Below are positions 22,849 through 33,957 of a stretch of 64,000 nucleotides of DNA, in pieces. Location of the stretch: assembly GCA_900491605.1 (NCBI GenBank), contig UESW01005037.1, positions 28,360 through 92,359 on the forward strand, written 5' to 3'. A program made the position numbers and the translations under genes. The DNA is from Calamus simplicifolius. Lineage: Eukaryota > Streptophyta > Magnoliopsida > Arecales > Arecaceae. Under the pieces are notes generated by a model. That model ran no database searches. It had not been told where the DNA came from and worked only from the letters and a program-made list of their open reading frames with translations. Each line of letters starts with the position of its first letter. Positions within the stretch are counted from its first letter, which is position 1.

Positions 22849-25800
22849 GTGATCGCCAGCCCGAGCTCCCACAACTTCCTCCTCCACCAAATCCGCCGTG
22901 GTGGCCGTATCAACATGATTGAGGAGGCCGGCGGATCGAGCTCCAGGGGCAACGGTGATGCGCCGGTGCCAAAGAAGGCACGCACGGGCGAACTTTCCTT
23001 TTCTGATGATGATCTTCTTGGGATACAGCTCCCCCACGATGACGCACTTGTTGTATCCCTTAACTTGAACAATTATGATGTAAGCCGAATCCTCGTCGAT
23101 AGTGGAAGTTCGGTAAACGTTTTGTACCTCGGTGTGTTTGCCAGGATGAAATTGCTCATGGAAAACCTTCGAGCCGTGGATTCCACCCTGATGGGATTCA
23201 CCGGCGACGTCATCGTCCCAGAAGGAATCGTCACCCTGACGGTCCGCGCGGGAACCTGGCCCCTTGTAGCCATTGTTCAGACCGATTTCCTGGTGACCGA
23301 CCTCAGGTCCCCATATAACGCCATATTCGGCAGGCCCGGCTTGATGTCCCTCAAGGCAGTTGTCTCTATCCCGCATCTGTCTATGAAGTTCCCCACCGAG
23401 CGAGGGTTGGAGTGGTTCGGGGAAGTCAGGCCATGGCTCGGCAATGTTTCGTTACGAGCCTTCAGTCTAGAATGCCCGAAGTTGACGGGCTAGACGCTCG
23501 TGAGGACTTCGCCGAACAGCGGGGAGAACCGGCAGAAGAATTGGAGGAAGTACCATTGGACGAAGCTCGGCCCGACCGAACCATAAGGATCGGGTCGCTA
23601 CTCAAAGGAGAGCCTCGGCACGATTGATCAGATTCCTCCAAAGCAATGCGACATCTTCGCCTGGACCGCCTCCGACATGCCAGGGATTAACCCCGAGGTC
23701 CTCGTCCATCCATCTCAATGTGGACGAGATGCACAGGCCTGTTAAGCAGAAGAAGAGAAGCTTCGCCCCAGAGCGGCAAAAAGCCATTGAAGAAGAGGTC
23801 GACAAACTCATCAAAGGCCAACTTCGTCCGAGAGGTGAATTACCCAAGCTGGCTGTCAAATGTCGTCATGGTGAAAAAGTCGAACGGCAAATGGAGGATC
23901 TGCATCGACTTCACCGACCTCAACAAGGCCTGCCCAAAGGACAGCTTCCCCCTCCCTCGGATCGACCAGCTCGTGGACCCACCTCAGGCCACCAAATGCT
24001 GTCATTCATGGACGCCTATTCCGGCTACAATCAGATCCGAATGGCCCCCGAAGATGAAGAAAAGACCGCCTTCATAACCGACCGAGGTACCTACTGTTAC
24101 CGAGTTATGCCTTTCGGTCTTAAAAATGCAGGAGCGACCTACCAGCGGCTGGTCAACAAGGTGTTCAAGGAGCAAATCGGCCGGAACATGGAGGTGTACG
24201 TGGACGACATGCTGGTCAAAAGCAAGGAGGCTCACAGCATGTCGAGGACCTCTCGGAGAGCTTTGCAACGTTGCGCAAATATGGGATGAACTCAACCCGA
24301 CCAAGTGCGCCTTCGGCGTCAACTCCGGGAAGTTCCTCGGCTTCATGGTCTCCCAGCGAGGTATCGAAGCTAACCCCCAGAAGATTCAAGCTCTCCAACA
24401 AATGGCGCCCCCAGCATCTATTAAAGAGGTCCAGCGCCTAACCGGGAGGATAGCGGCCCTTAACCGCTTTGTGGCGCGGTCGGCCGAGAGATGCCTCCCC
24501 TTCTTCAAAACTCTCCGATCGGCCAAAAACTTCCAGTGGACTCCCGAGTGCCAGAAATCATTTCAAGATCTCAAGAAGTACCTCGGCTCGCCTCCGCTTC
24601 TCAGTAGTCCGACCCCAGGAGAGACCCTATTTCTGTACCTGGCTGTTTCGGAGGGCGCAGTTTGTTCGGTGCTAGTCAAAGAAGAAGGCAAAATCCAGAA
24701 GCCGATCTACTATGTGAGCAGGCTGCTCCGCGATGCGGAGACGAGGTACAGCAGGATTGAAAAGATGGTGTTGGCCTTGATCACCTCAGTCGAAAGCTGC
24801 GGCCGTATTTCCAAGCACATTCGTGACGGTCCTGACTGACCAACCCATCAAGGCGGTGGTCCACCGTCCGAAACATCGGGGAGAATGACCAAATGGGCCG
24901 TCGAACTAAGCGAGCATGACATACATTTTCAGCCTCGCCCAGCCATCAAAGCCCAAGTGCTGGCCGACTTCCTCCTCGAGTGTACCATCCCGGAGGACGG
25001 TTCTACCCCAGACTCCCGAAGGACCAAAGTCTGGAGCCCGGTGGCTCCTCCACGTCGACGGGTCGTCCAATGCCCATCACTCCGGTGCGGGTCTAGTTCT
25101 CACCAGTCCTGAGGGGATGACCTTCGAATATGGCGTCCGATTCTCCTTCCCGGCTTCCAACAACGAAGCCGAGTACGAAGCCCTGTTAGCTGGTCTCCGG
25201 ATCGCCCGCAACCTGAAGGTGGAAAAGCTTAACGCCTTCACCGACTCTCAGCTGGTGGCCGGCCATGTTCGGGGAGAGTTTGAAGCTCGGGAACCAACAT
25301 GATTCGATATCTCCAGGAGGTGCGTAACCTGCTTCCCCATTTTTCCGAATTTGAAATTATTCAGATTCCCAGATCGAGAACGCCCGTGCCGACCTACTCT
25401 CCCGATTGGCAACCACGGAGACAATGGATGCCGAACAAAAATTCCACCTGGAGACTCTGGAAAAGCCGAGCATCATGGAAGCCGACCGGGTGATGCAAGT
25501 TCGAGGCCGAACCATCCTGGTTCGACCCTATCCTCAATATCTCAAAGAAGGGTCGCTTCCCGTCCGACCGAAGAGAGGCTAGGAAGCTGAAGCTGCAGGC
25601 CACCCACTATGTATTGATTGACAACCAACTTTACAAGCGGTCTTTTTCCATGCCGCTGCTCAGATGCCTTCGCCCATCCGAAGCGGACTATGCTCTGCGC
25701 GAGGTACATGAAGGGATTTGCGGCAACCATCTGGGAAGCCGGTCCCTATGCCACAAGGTGCTGCGACAAGGCTATTACTGGCCGACCATGCAGAAAGACG

Positions 25801-26746
25801 CGGACGATCTAGTCCGAGCCTGTGACCCTGCCAGAGACATTCAAGCATCCAAAGGCTCCCTTCCGCCGAGCTAGTTTCTATATCCTCCGCTTGGCCCTTT
25901 GCCAAGTGGGGGATGGACATCCTCGGCCCATTCCCGCTTGGCGACGGGACAGCGGAAATTCTTATTTGTCGCCATTGACTACTTCACCAAATGGGTCGAA
26001 GCGGAAGCAGTTGCGCAAATCACCGAGGCACGGGCCAGAGACTTTGTGTGGAGGTCCATCATCTGCCGATTCGGCCTCCCCCACACCATAATCACCGATA
26101 ACGGCAAGCAGTTCGACAACTCCAAGTTCCGCCAGTTCTGCGAGGAGCATGGAATCCGTCACCACCTTACTTCGGTCGGGCACCCACAAGCCAACGGAGC
26201 GGCCGAAGTGACCAACAGGACCCTCCTCCAAGGAATCAAAGCTCGCCTCTCCAGAGCCCAAGGCAGGTGGGCGGATGAGCTACACCATGTCTTATGGGCC
26301 TACCGCACCACCCCGAGAATCCCGACGGGCGAGACTCCATTCCGAATGGCTTTTGGCACGGAGGCCGTCATCCCTGTGGAAATAGGCCTCCCATCATTGC
26401 GGGTGGAGAGTTACTCAGAGGAAGCCAGCAACGACAACTCCGCACCAACCTCGACTTGGTAGAGGAGGTCAGAGAAAAGGCCCGAATCAGGACGGCTGCT
26501 TATCAACAGAGGGTGGCTCGGTACCATGCCTCCAGGGTCAAGGGGAAAACCTTCCTACCCGGCGACCTTGTCCTCCGAAAAGCTTCTGTATCCAAACCGC
26601 TGGAGCAAGGAAAGCTGGCGCCAAACTGGGAGGGCCCGTACCAAATACGGAGATCATTGGACCGGGAACCTACAAGCTGCAGGATCTCGATGGGAAATCC
26701 GTCCCCGAACGTGGAACTCGGACAACCTCCGCAATATTATCAATAG
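22849..26746 (+). pseudogene. Pol: protease, RT, RNase H, integrase, with frame breaks
   Basis: Protease with DSGSS at 23098-23112. RT about 23740-24350, with KDSFPLPR, the MPFGLKNAGATYQRL stretch and the YVDD active site at 24197-24208. A thumb/RNase H region includes KPIYYVSRLLRDAETRYS (24700) and, further on, HVDGSSNAHHSGAGL and NNEAEYEALLAGL (25050-25200). Integrase about 25680-26440 has a zinc-binding HHCC region (HEGICGNHLGSRSLCHKV), then DILGPF (about 25917-25934), TDNGKQFD (26095) and a downstream Glu of the DDE triad, ending with EAVIPVEIGLPSLRVESY. The frame changes about ten times, nearly always where one base is missing from a run of two to four. Copies the element RNA to DNA and integrates it. 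Confidence 0.87.
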
Positions 26747-26892
26747 GGTATGTCCTTTATGCTTTGCCAGTTATCTATTTTTCCGCAACTTGCTGTGTGA
26801 ATCGATTATGCACCATATTGCCATAAATTGTAAAAGGAAACAGATACTGCTTACCAATCCTCGGCACAACCGAGTTATCTGCCTGAACAGAA

Positions 26893-27733
26893 ATCTCCGA
26901 ACCTTGGCAGGGCCAAGTAAAAAAAGTCTCCGAACCTCGGCTGGGCCGAGCAACAAATCTCCGAACCTTGGCAGGGCCAAGTAAAAAAAGTCTCCGAACC
27001 TCGGCTGGGCCGAGCAACAAATCTCCGAACCTTGGCAGGGCCAAGTAAAACAAAGTCTCCGAACCTCGGCTGGGCCGAGCAACAAATCTCCGAACCTTGG
27101 CAGGGCCAAGTAAAACAAATTCTCCGAACCTCGGCTGGGCCGAGCAACAAATCTCCGAACCTTGGCAGGGCCAAGTAAAACAAAGTCTCCGAACCTCGGT
27201 TGGGCCGAGCAACAAATCTCCGAACCTTGGCAGGGCCAAGTAAAACAAAATCTCCGAACCTCGGCTGGGCCGAGCAACAAATCTCCAACCTTGGCAGGGC
27301 CAAGTAAAACAAATCTCCGAACCTTGGCAGGGCCAAGTAAAACAAAGTCTCCGAACCTCGGCTGGGCCGAGCAACAAATCTCCGAACCTTGGCAGGGCCA
27401 AGTAAAACAAAATCTCCGAACCTTGGCAGGGCCAAGTAAAACAAAGTCTCCGAACCTCGGCTGGGCCGAGCAACAAATCTCCGAACCTTGGCAGGGCCAA
27501 GTAAAAAAAATCTCCGAACCTTGGCAGGGCAAGTAAAACAAAATCTCCGAACCTTGGCAGGGCCAAGTAAAAAAAGTCTCCGAACCTCGGCTGGGCCGAG
27601 CAACAAATCTCCGAACCTTGGCAGGGCCAAGTAAAAAGTCTCCGAACCTCGGCTGGGCCGAGCAGCAAATCTCCGAACCTTGGCAGGGCCAAGTAAAATG
27701 TTTCTTCGAAACTCGGCGGGGCCGAGCGATGAA
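26893..27733. repeat. hairpin tandem array 1 (alternating ~31-bp units)
   Basis: About 26 short units alternate between two types. One holds CTTGGC-AGG-GCCAAG and the other CTCGGC-TGG-GCCGAG; both are perfect 6-bp stems with a 3-base loop. They are separated by linkers such as TAAAACAAAGTCTCCGAAC. The second stem position is T-A in one type and C-G in the other, changed on both sides together. Three minus-strand frames stay open through the array (up to 397 codons), but they simply repeat a short peptide and show no gene signals. Confidence 0.92.
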
Positions 27734-28235
27734 TCCCCCGAGCCATGACAAGGCAAGGTAAAAATCATTCGGGTTAAGACCCCAGCAAAAAAGTCTAAAC
27801 CTACAAAACCTCGACCAAAGCCAAACGGCCCCCAAATAGTCCCCGAAGGACTTCGCCAGGTTTAAAAACGAGCGCGTTGGGTAAAAAAAATCGTCGACGC
27901 GCAAGAAGAAGCCACCATTGGCAAAACCACTCTCGAGGCCATCGGGCCCCACGTGGTCGGCCAAAGGCCCCAGGCAGAGTTAGGCGATTTCCCTCTCTGC
28001 CACTGGAAATCTTTCGGTAACACCCCTATAACTCGTCGTTCAAAGAACCTACATCAGCGCGCAAAAAACGATGGGGCCACGCCAACCCCCTGATTCATTA
28101 CACGAGTGAAGGCCATAAACTCTTAAAGGAAAGGGACTTCACAGATAAACAAGGTCCATCTTTCATTCATAAAAGGAGGAGGACTACAAAGAGACTGCAA
28201 AAAAGCAAAAACAAGAACGGGCAGAGGCCCTGGAG

Positions 28236-28529
28236 TCAGTCGCCCCCAGAGGCCAGTAACTCCTCCAGGCGTACTGTCAGGTCAGCCACCTGCTGACGAA
28301 GCGACAGAATCTCCTCCTCCTGCCGATCTATCACCCGGCGTGAGGCTTCCGCCTCCCGGACTGAAACGTCCAAGAATTCCTCGGCAGTCCTCGCAAGCTG
28401 CTCATTGATCGCGAGGCCCGAAGCGAGGCTCAGCCCGTCGACAGTCACGGAGGTGCACCTCCCCTCCGAGTGCGGCAGGCTGCTAAGCGAGGAATGCGAG
28501 TCACTTGACGATCGCGCTGGGGAGGCCAT
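28236..28529 (-). CDS. antisense ORF 1 of the Tat-type element (97 codons)
   Basis: Starts MASPARSSSDSHSSLSSLPH. The serine-rich N-terminus is followed by a predicted coiled coil (about residues 50-93) containing RQEEEILSLRQQVADLTVRL. The frame is open 36 codons further upstream, but I prefer the ATG at 28529 because a minus-strand TATA box lies only about 55 bases upstream, which leaves a short leader. No known domain is recognised. Antisense ORFs in this position are known from Tat-lineage elements; the function is unknown. Confidence 0.55.
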   Translation of the reverse strand: MASPARSSSDSHSSLSSLPHSEGRCTSVTVDGLSLASGLAINEQLARTAEEFLDVSVREAEASRRVIDRQEEEILSLRQQVADLTVRLEELLASGGD

Positions 28530-28581
28530 TCCTTTTCGGAGCTCAAACCGAGGGATGGCCGAGACCAATCCCCCTTGGTCA

Positions 28582-28589
28582 TATTTATA
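28582..28589 (-). promoter_or_regulatory. TATA box for antisense ORF 1
   Basis: Minus-strand GGTATAAATATGACC. Its spacing to the ATG at 28529 suits a plant core promoter with a leader of roughly 25 nt. Confidence 0.55.
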
Positions 28590-29004
28590 CCCACCAGGCA
28601 GGTATCCCGATCGGCCGCGCCGCAAACGCCGACCCATGAGAGTTTGCCATGTGTCACCATTCTAATGCGTGAGGAATCCGAAGAGTCGCGCCCTATCCCG
28701 AGTAAGATCGATAAGCGCGAGCAGATTGTTCGGGGGTTCCCGAGGCGAACATTCTCCGATTTGTCGCCCCACACATTAAACGCATTCGACACTTCCCCAG
28801 GCTGCTTAATACGCCCCTCTTCCTCGGAAAACGCAGAAGTCCGCCGCTCGGCCGATAACTTGCCCCCTCGGAAAGAGCAGCATCACCAATAAAAGCGTGA
28901 CAACACGCCGCCCGTTCCGCTCGGGCGCCCCCTTTATTAAGCGCCACGTGGACCTAACGCTGTGGCCTGCAACGGCGGCTGAATCGCTCCCTCCGAGCTA
29001 CAAT

Positions 29005-29455
29005 AATCTCCGAACCTCGGCAGGTCCGAGCTAAAAAATTCTCCGAACCTCGGCAGGGCCGAGCTACCAATTCTCCGAACCTTGGCAGGGCCAAGTAAAA
29101 TGTTCTCCGAACCTTGGCAGGGCCAAGTGAAATTTTCTCCGAACCTCGGCAGGTCCGAGCTACAAAGTTCTCCGAACCTTGGCGGAGCCAAGTGAAATTT
29201 TCTTCGGACCTCGGCAGGTCCGAGCTACAAAGTTCTCCGAACCTTGGCGGGGCCAAGTGAAATTTTCTCCGGACCTCGGCAGGTCCGAGCTACAAAGTTC
29301 TCCGAACCTTGGCGGGCCAAGTGAAATTTTCTCTGAACCTCGGCAGGTCCGAGCTACAAAGTTCTCCGAACCTCGGCAGGACCGAGCTACGAAATTCTTC
29401 GAACCTTGGCAGGGCCAAGTAAGACGTTCCCTGAAACTCGACTACCCCGAGTGAC
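29005..29455. repeat. hairpin tandem array 2
   Basis: A shorter array related to array 1, with stems CTTGGC-AGG-GCCAAG, CTTGGC-GGG-GCCAAG, CTCGGC-AGG-GCCGAG and CTCGG-CAGGT-CCGAG, and linkers such as TACAAAGTTCTCCGAACC. The last unit (CTCG-ACTACCC-CGAG, about 29437) is diverged. Confidence 0.9.
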
Positions 29456-30168
29456 TGGTTCCTTGAACCATGACAAGAAGGGGTGCGAATTCCCTGAGCT
29501 TCGGCCAAGACCGACCTACGGTAAATCGGGCTTTACGAAAAGCAAAGCGCGAAAACACCAAGTTTCCGACCAGAGTAAGGGGCGTGTTGCCCTGAATGAT
29601 CTACGAATCGTCGAATACGAACCTCGATTAATTCGAGTAACGTGGGATCCTCGTCTAAGGACGAACGGAACGCTTTTGACGCCCGCAAACAACAATAGCA
29701 AAAAGCTCGGCACAAGAAAAGATAGAGATTGAGACACAGAATATAACTCTCTTTATTGCCGATCATGATCAATTTCAAATGCCTCACAGGCGTTACAAGA
29801 ACATTGAAATGCATAAAATAAAGACAAATACAAAACTCGGGCAACTGCTCCAAAGCAGGCCTAGACAATTGCGATGTTCCAACATCCGGATCGACAAATC
29901 ATGCAAACCACGAAACGGCCAATCCACCTGGGCAGGATGAATTAAAAGATCCAGGAGGAGGCATGGCCCGCAGATGCTGATTCTGAGGATCCGGACGGCC
30001 CAACCCACTCCCCTAGGGGGGAGTGCTGGATCGCGGGCCGCCGTCCAGTCGAGGGAACCGGGAACCATCCGACCCCGGTTGCTCCCATCTTCTCCCTCCC
30101 GTGGCAAGGATTCCCCTCAGGGAAGGCGCGGGAACCTAAGCCAGCGAAAAGGGGGGAGCCTGCGCGTG
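29456..30168. other. non-coding part of the Tat 3' region; possible antisense 3' end
   Basis: No sense gene seen. A minus-strand AATAAA (plus TTTATT, 29752-29757) lies downstream of antisense ORF 2 and could end its transcript. Confidence 0.45.
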
Positions 30169-30423
30169 CTACGGAGGTGTCCATACACCTCTTACCCTGC
30201 GTCTCCGAGCAGGAGCCGCAGAGACCACAACGGAAGCGCGTATGTGCGCTCTCCGTATGATCTCTGCCCCCTCCTTGTGCGCTCTCCATATAATCTCCGA
30301 GACTCGTCCCCTAAGGATGAGCCGTTCTTCAGCTGCTCCCCGGTCGTCCCAGCTATCCGGCGGCAAGGAGCCTAGAAAAGGAGGGCCTGATCCTCCTACT
30401 TGCAACAACAAAGAAACGGGCAT
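30169..30423 (-). CDS. antisense ORF 2 of the Tat-type element (84 codons)
   Basis: Starts MPVSLLLQVGGSGPPF and ends with an arginine-rich tail. The frame is open a further 83 codons upstream (to 30672). The ATG at 30423 is chosen because a TATA box lies about 60 bases upstream of it. It contains an internal repeat (IIWRAHKEGAEIIRRAH). No family recognised. It may be the first exon of a longer antisense transcript that ends near 29752; this is an inference. Confidence 0.4.
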   Translation of the reverse strand: MPVSLLLQVGGSGPPFLGSLPPDSWDDRGAAEERLILRGRVSEIIWRAHKEGAEIIRRAHIRASVVVSAAPARRRRVRGVWTPP

Positions 30424-30480
30424 GACGGAAGCTCTAACGAGAAAGAAGCTTTGGGGATAACCAGATGAGACCCCCTTTTC

Positions 30481-30489
30481 CTTTTTATA
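30481..30489 (-). promoter_or_regulatory. TATA box for antisense ORF 2
   Basis: Minus-strand CCTATAAAAAGG, a strong TATA match. Its placement relative to the ORF is the same as for antisense ORF 1. Confidence 0.5.
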
Positions 30490-30924
30490 GGTGGAAACGG
30501 ATCGGGAAAAGCTACCCAGACTGCGGGTCCCGAGATTTAAACTTCCGAGCAGTACCTCCACATGGTCTCTCAAAATTGGCGTAGCGCCCCACTGCGCGCC
30601 GAACACACCGCCTGAACCAGGACGTGTACGAAGATCCCCATCTGATCCCGAATCACATTCATTAAATGCCAAAAATCGCCCACTGACACTTCGAAAACCG
30701 ACGAACTCAGAAGATCGTCCTTCGAGAATAGTACCCTCCAGTGGTAAGCGGTTGCGTACGCATCACGACAAAGCGACCTGCATGGAAAAGAGCGCCTTCC
30801 GGAAAGCTCCGATGCAGCTTTGTGTCCTCTGCTGTGCCATATCACCGCTTCCGGTAAAGTGGAAACCAAATTGCCTACGGGACAGCAGGGCGCTGGCAGG
30901 GTGGCAGGAAGCGCGAAGGCCTAT

Positions 30925-31467
30925 TTTATCCGTCGGCCCCAGCCGACCCATCTTGTCTGTCGGCCTCAGCCGACCTATTTTATCTCTCGGCCCCAGCCGA
31001 CCTATTTATCCGTCGGCCCCAGCCGACCCATCTTGTCTGTCGGCCCCAGCCGACCTATTTTTTCTGTCGGCCCCAGCCGACCTATTTTATCCGTCGGCCC
31101 CAGCTGACCCATCTTGTCTGTTGGCCCCAGCCGACCTATTTTTTCTGTCGGCCCCAGCCGACCTATTTTATCCGTCGGCCCCAGCTGACCATCTTGTCTA
31201 TCAGCCCCAGCCGACCTATTTTATCTCTTGGCCCCAGCCGACCTATTTTATCTATCGGCCCCAGCCGATCCATCTTGTCTGTCGGCCCCAGCCGACCTAT
31301 TTTTTCTGTCGGCCCCAGCCGACCTATTTTATCCGTCGGCCCCAGCCGACCCATCTTGTCTGTCGGCCCCAGCCGACCTATTTTTTGTCGGCCCCAGCCA
31401 ACCTATTTTATCTGTCGGCCCCAGCCGACCTATTTTATCCGTCGGCCCCAGCCGACCCGTCTTGTCA
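30925..31467. repeat. hairpin tandem array 3 (~27-bp units)
   Basis: About 20 copies of a unit containing GTCGGC-CCCA-GCCGAC, a 6-bp stem with a 4-base loop, separated by CTATTTTATCC or CATCTTGTCT. Some units have a mismatch or wobble (GTCGGC/GCTGAC; GTCAGC). The plus and minus frames through it are open only because the units lack stops. Confidence 0.9.
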
Positions 31468-31766
31468 TAGGGCGGTTGTCACTTCGCTTCTCCGCCAAGG
31501 AACCGCCCTGGGGAGGCGGGACGTCTCATTCGAGGCATCCGAAATCGCCTCGACAAACTCCATATCGATCGGGATTCACGGCACGGCACAATCTTAACCG
31601 TCGCTAGTGGAGGAACCTTACCTCAGAAGGTACGATGGCCCTGTCGCATTAATTAGGGCATCATTGCATGAACTGTTTAGGCCAAGACGTCCCATCCATG
31701 GCGCGCCACTTGAGCTTATACTCCTACGCCCGAACCTACGCTTCGAACTAGGGAGTGGAAGGCATG

Positions 31767-33115
31767 TGTTGGGGGATAAAATCGTCCATTGCATTGATAT
31801 CCGTGCGAGGCGGCTAAGGCTAACCTCCTCCCGCCGTCTCCCTCCGGGCTTCCCTAGCTCGGCCTCTTCCGGGCTTTCGAGCTCGGCCTCTTCCGGGCTT
31901 CCCTAGCTCGGCCTCTCCGGACTTCCGTAGCTCGGCCTCTTCTGGGCTTCCCTAGCTCGGCCTCTTCCGGGCTTCCGTAGCTCGGCCTCTTCCGGGCTTC
32001 CCTAGCTCGGCCTCTTTGCTTCCGTAGCTCGGCCCCTTCCGGGCTTCCGTAGCTCGGCCTCTTCCGGGCTTCCTAGCTCGGCCTCTTCCGGGCTTCCGTA
32101 GCTCGGCCCTTTCCGGGCTTCCCTAGCTCGGCCCTTTCCGGGCTTCCGTAGCTTGGCCTCTTTCGGGCTTCCGTAGCTCGGCCCTTTCCGGGCTTCCCTA
32201 GCTCGGCCTCTTCCGGGCTTCCGTAGCTCGGCCTCTTTCGGGCTTCCGTAGCTCGGCCCCTTCCGGGCTTCCGTAGCTCGGCCTCTTCCGGGCTTCCCTA
32301 GCTCGGCCTCTTCCGGGCTTCCGTAGCTCGGCCCTTTCCGGGCTTCCCTAGCTCGGCCCTTTCCGGGCTTCCGTAGCTCGGCCTCTTTCGGGCTTCCGTA
32401 GCTCGGCCCTTTCCGGGCTTCCTAGCTCGGCCTCTTCCGGGCTTCCCTAGCTCGCCCCTTCCGGGCTTCCGTAGCTCGCTTCTACCTAGCGATCCACGCC
32501 CTGACGTCTACCTCCGCGGAACCTGACGCGGGAGAGCTTAAGCTTACCCGAGCAGCACCTTAGGCAAGGAATCATGTTGAGACGTGGCCTAAGACCTATT
32601 GTAACCGCCCCAGGTCTACTCACCCAGATCCCAAGACATCAAGGAGCTCTCCCAACCGTCGATCCCTTAACAAACAAGGCGTGGATTCTAACGGCCCCAC
32701 AACGGCCTGATTCTGTCTACCCCCGTATCGTAACAACCCCAGAACCTTCCAGAAGATGCTCAAGTCCCCAGGTGACAGTCTATAAATATCAGATTGGCAG
32801 ATTCCCTTAGGTACGCGACTCTTGACGCATAAAACTCTGGAATCATTCCTCTCTCCCGGCAGCTCGTCGGTGCTCTGCCCCTCCTACAGCTTCCGATTGG
32901 CCGTCCCCTGGAGAGGTCTCCCGGAGAGATCCACCTTTCCATTGTCTGGTTGATCGCCGATTCCTTCCTCATTGACTTGAGCATCGGAGGGCCTTCCGCG
33001 GAGGACCACCCCCAGCGTCCCTCCGCGTGTGGGCTTCCTGTTTTGCAGGTTCGCCGCACCCCTCTCCCTGAGGATCGATCATGCCCGAATCGGAGGACGG
33101 ATCCCGGCGGCAACA
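31767..33115 (+). repeat. 3' LTR of the 13.2-kb element
   Basis: 1349 bp. Same structure as the 5' LTR, with about 25 copies of the 25-bp unit (31840-32480), TATAAATA at 32781-32788 and a CGGCAACA end. Preceded by a purine-rich tract (AGGGAGTGGAAGG) fitting a polypurine tract. Confidence 0.92.
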
Positions 33116-33120
33116 CTACC

Positions 33121-33949
33121 TATCATTTCTAATATTACACTGCTTGTTCCTTGATAGTTTCTTCTGAGTACTACTGCTTGTTCCTTGATAGTTTCTTCCT
33201 TTTAGTGGCATGTTTTGGATTCCTGTTCCATTTCCCACAAATGGCATCAATTTGTTGATGTGTAATTTGGCTTCAAAATTCAATGACTAAGAAAGAGACG
33301 TGTAAAAAGCATGGGTTATTCTCTGAGGGGACCATCTGATGCTTAATTGAGTAAAAGAATTTAAGAAAATAAAATGGGAATGCAAGAAAGTAGAAATTGC
33401 ATTAGCTATTTTCTGTAGCCTTTGTTTATAGGAGAGTTAAATCCCACCAAGGCCTGGAAAGCTTAGAATCCTTGTTTGGGTGGCAAGTAACTGGTATTTA
33501 ATACTTGATCATATCCTCAATTTGAATAGAGTTAATCTTTGAGGAAAGTATCATCCTTGTCACGTATCATTAAATAATTGGGTACTTATTTTATGTCACG
33601 TTAGTACTCATCCCACTTGAAATTAGCCAAGAAAAGCTGGTACCATTGCTGGTTTGGTTGATACTAACTTAGAAGAACTAGGTCTCTTTGTTTTGGGCAG
33701 AAAACAGTCTCTAAGGCAACTTGGCAGGTTAAAATCATTTGTTGAACCAGTAATTTTAAAATCATCTGACATTTAACAGGCAATTTCAAAACTATCTAAC
33801 GTGGCAAAGAAAATACCCACGTGGCATCCCGAATAATTATTTTTGACCCACATCATTCATGGAAATTGTTTTTAAAATAACATTATTATAAGCAAAGGCT
33901 GACCCTCGCTTATCGTCTTCTTGGTCTGTTTCTTTTTCTCGGAGAGGGT
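33121..33949 (+). promoter_or_regulatory. upstream region of the DRB gene
   Basis: No ORF. It begins at the 3' target duplication of the Tat-type element. It holds a short tandem duplication (CTGCTTGTTCCTTGATAG at about 33139 and 33171). A likely TATA element (TTATAAGC, about 33886-33892) lies some 65 bases before the point where the start codon originally stood. Confidence 0.5.
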
Positions 33950-33957
33950 AAAGCGAT

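Larger units (their letters stand above)
19933..33115 (+). mobile_element. complete 13.2-kb Ty3/gypsy Tat-type retrotransposon
   Basis: LTRs at 19933-21298 and 31767-33115, both TGTTG...CAACA, flanked by a perfect CTACC duplication (19928-19932 and 33116-33120). Internal order: primer site, gag, pol (protease, RT, RNase H, integrase; no chromodomain seen), then about 5 kb without sense coding. That region holds three tandem-repeat arrays and two antisense ORFs. Long 3' regions with extra, sometimes antisense, ORFs are known for Tat-lineage elements (Ogre/Retand type). Outside the 25-bp array the two LTRs are nearly identical, so the insertion looks recent. This contrasts with the many single-base frame breaks in gag-pol. 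Confidence 0.93.

Noticed and set aside
26893..27733. CRISPR-like regular repeats with spacers
   Set aside because: Linkers are themselves repeats and not unique spacers, and the context is a plant retrotransposon.
26771..27964. Minus-strand frames of up to 397 codons across hairpin array 1
   Set aside because: They translate a short tandem repeat in three overlapping frames with no start context or domain. Open only because the unit lacks stops.
30820..31607. Plus-strand ORFs rich in SAPADLF or PTYFI repeats over hairpin array 3
   Set aside because: Same repeat effect; all frames open, no domain.
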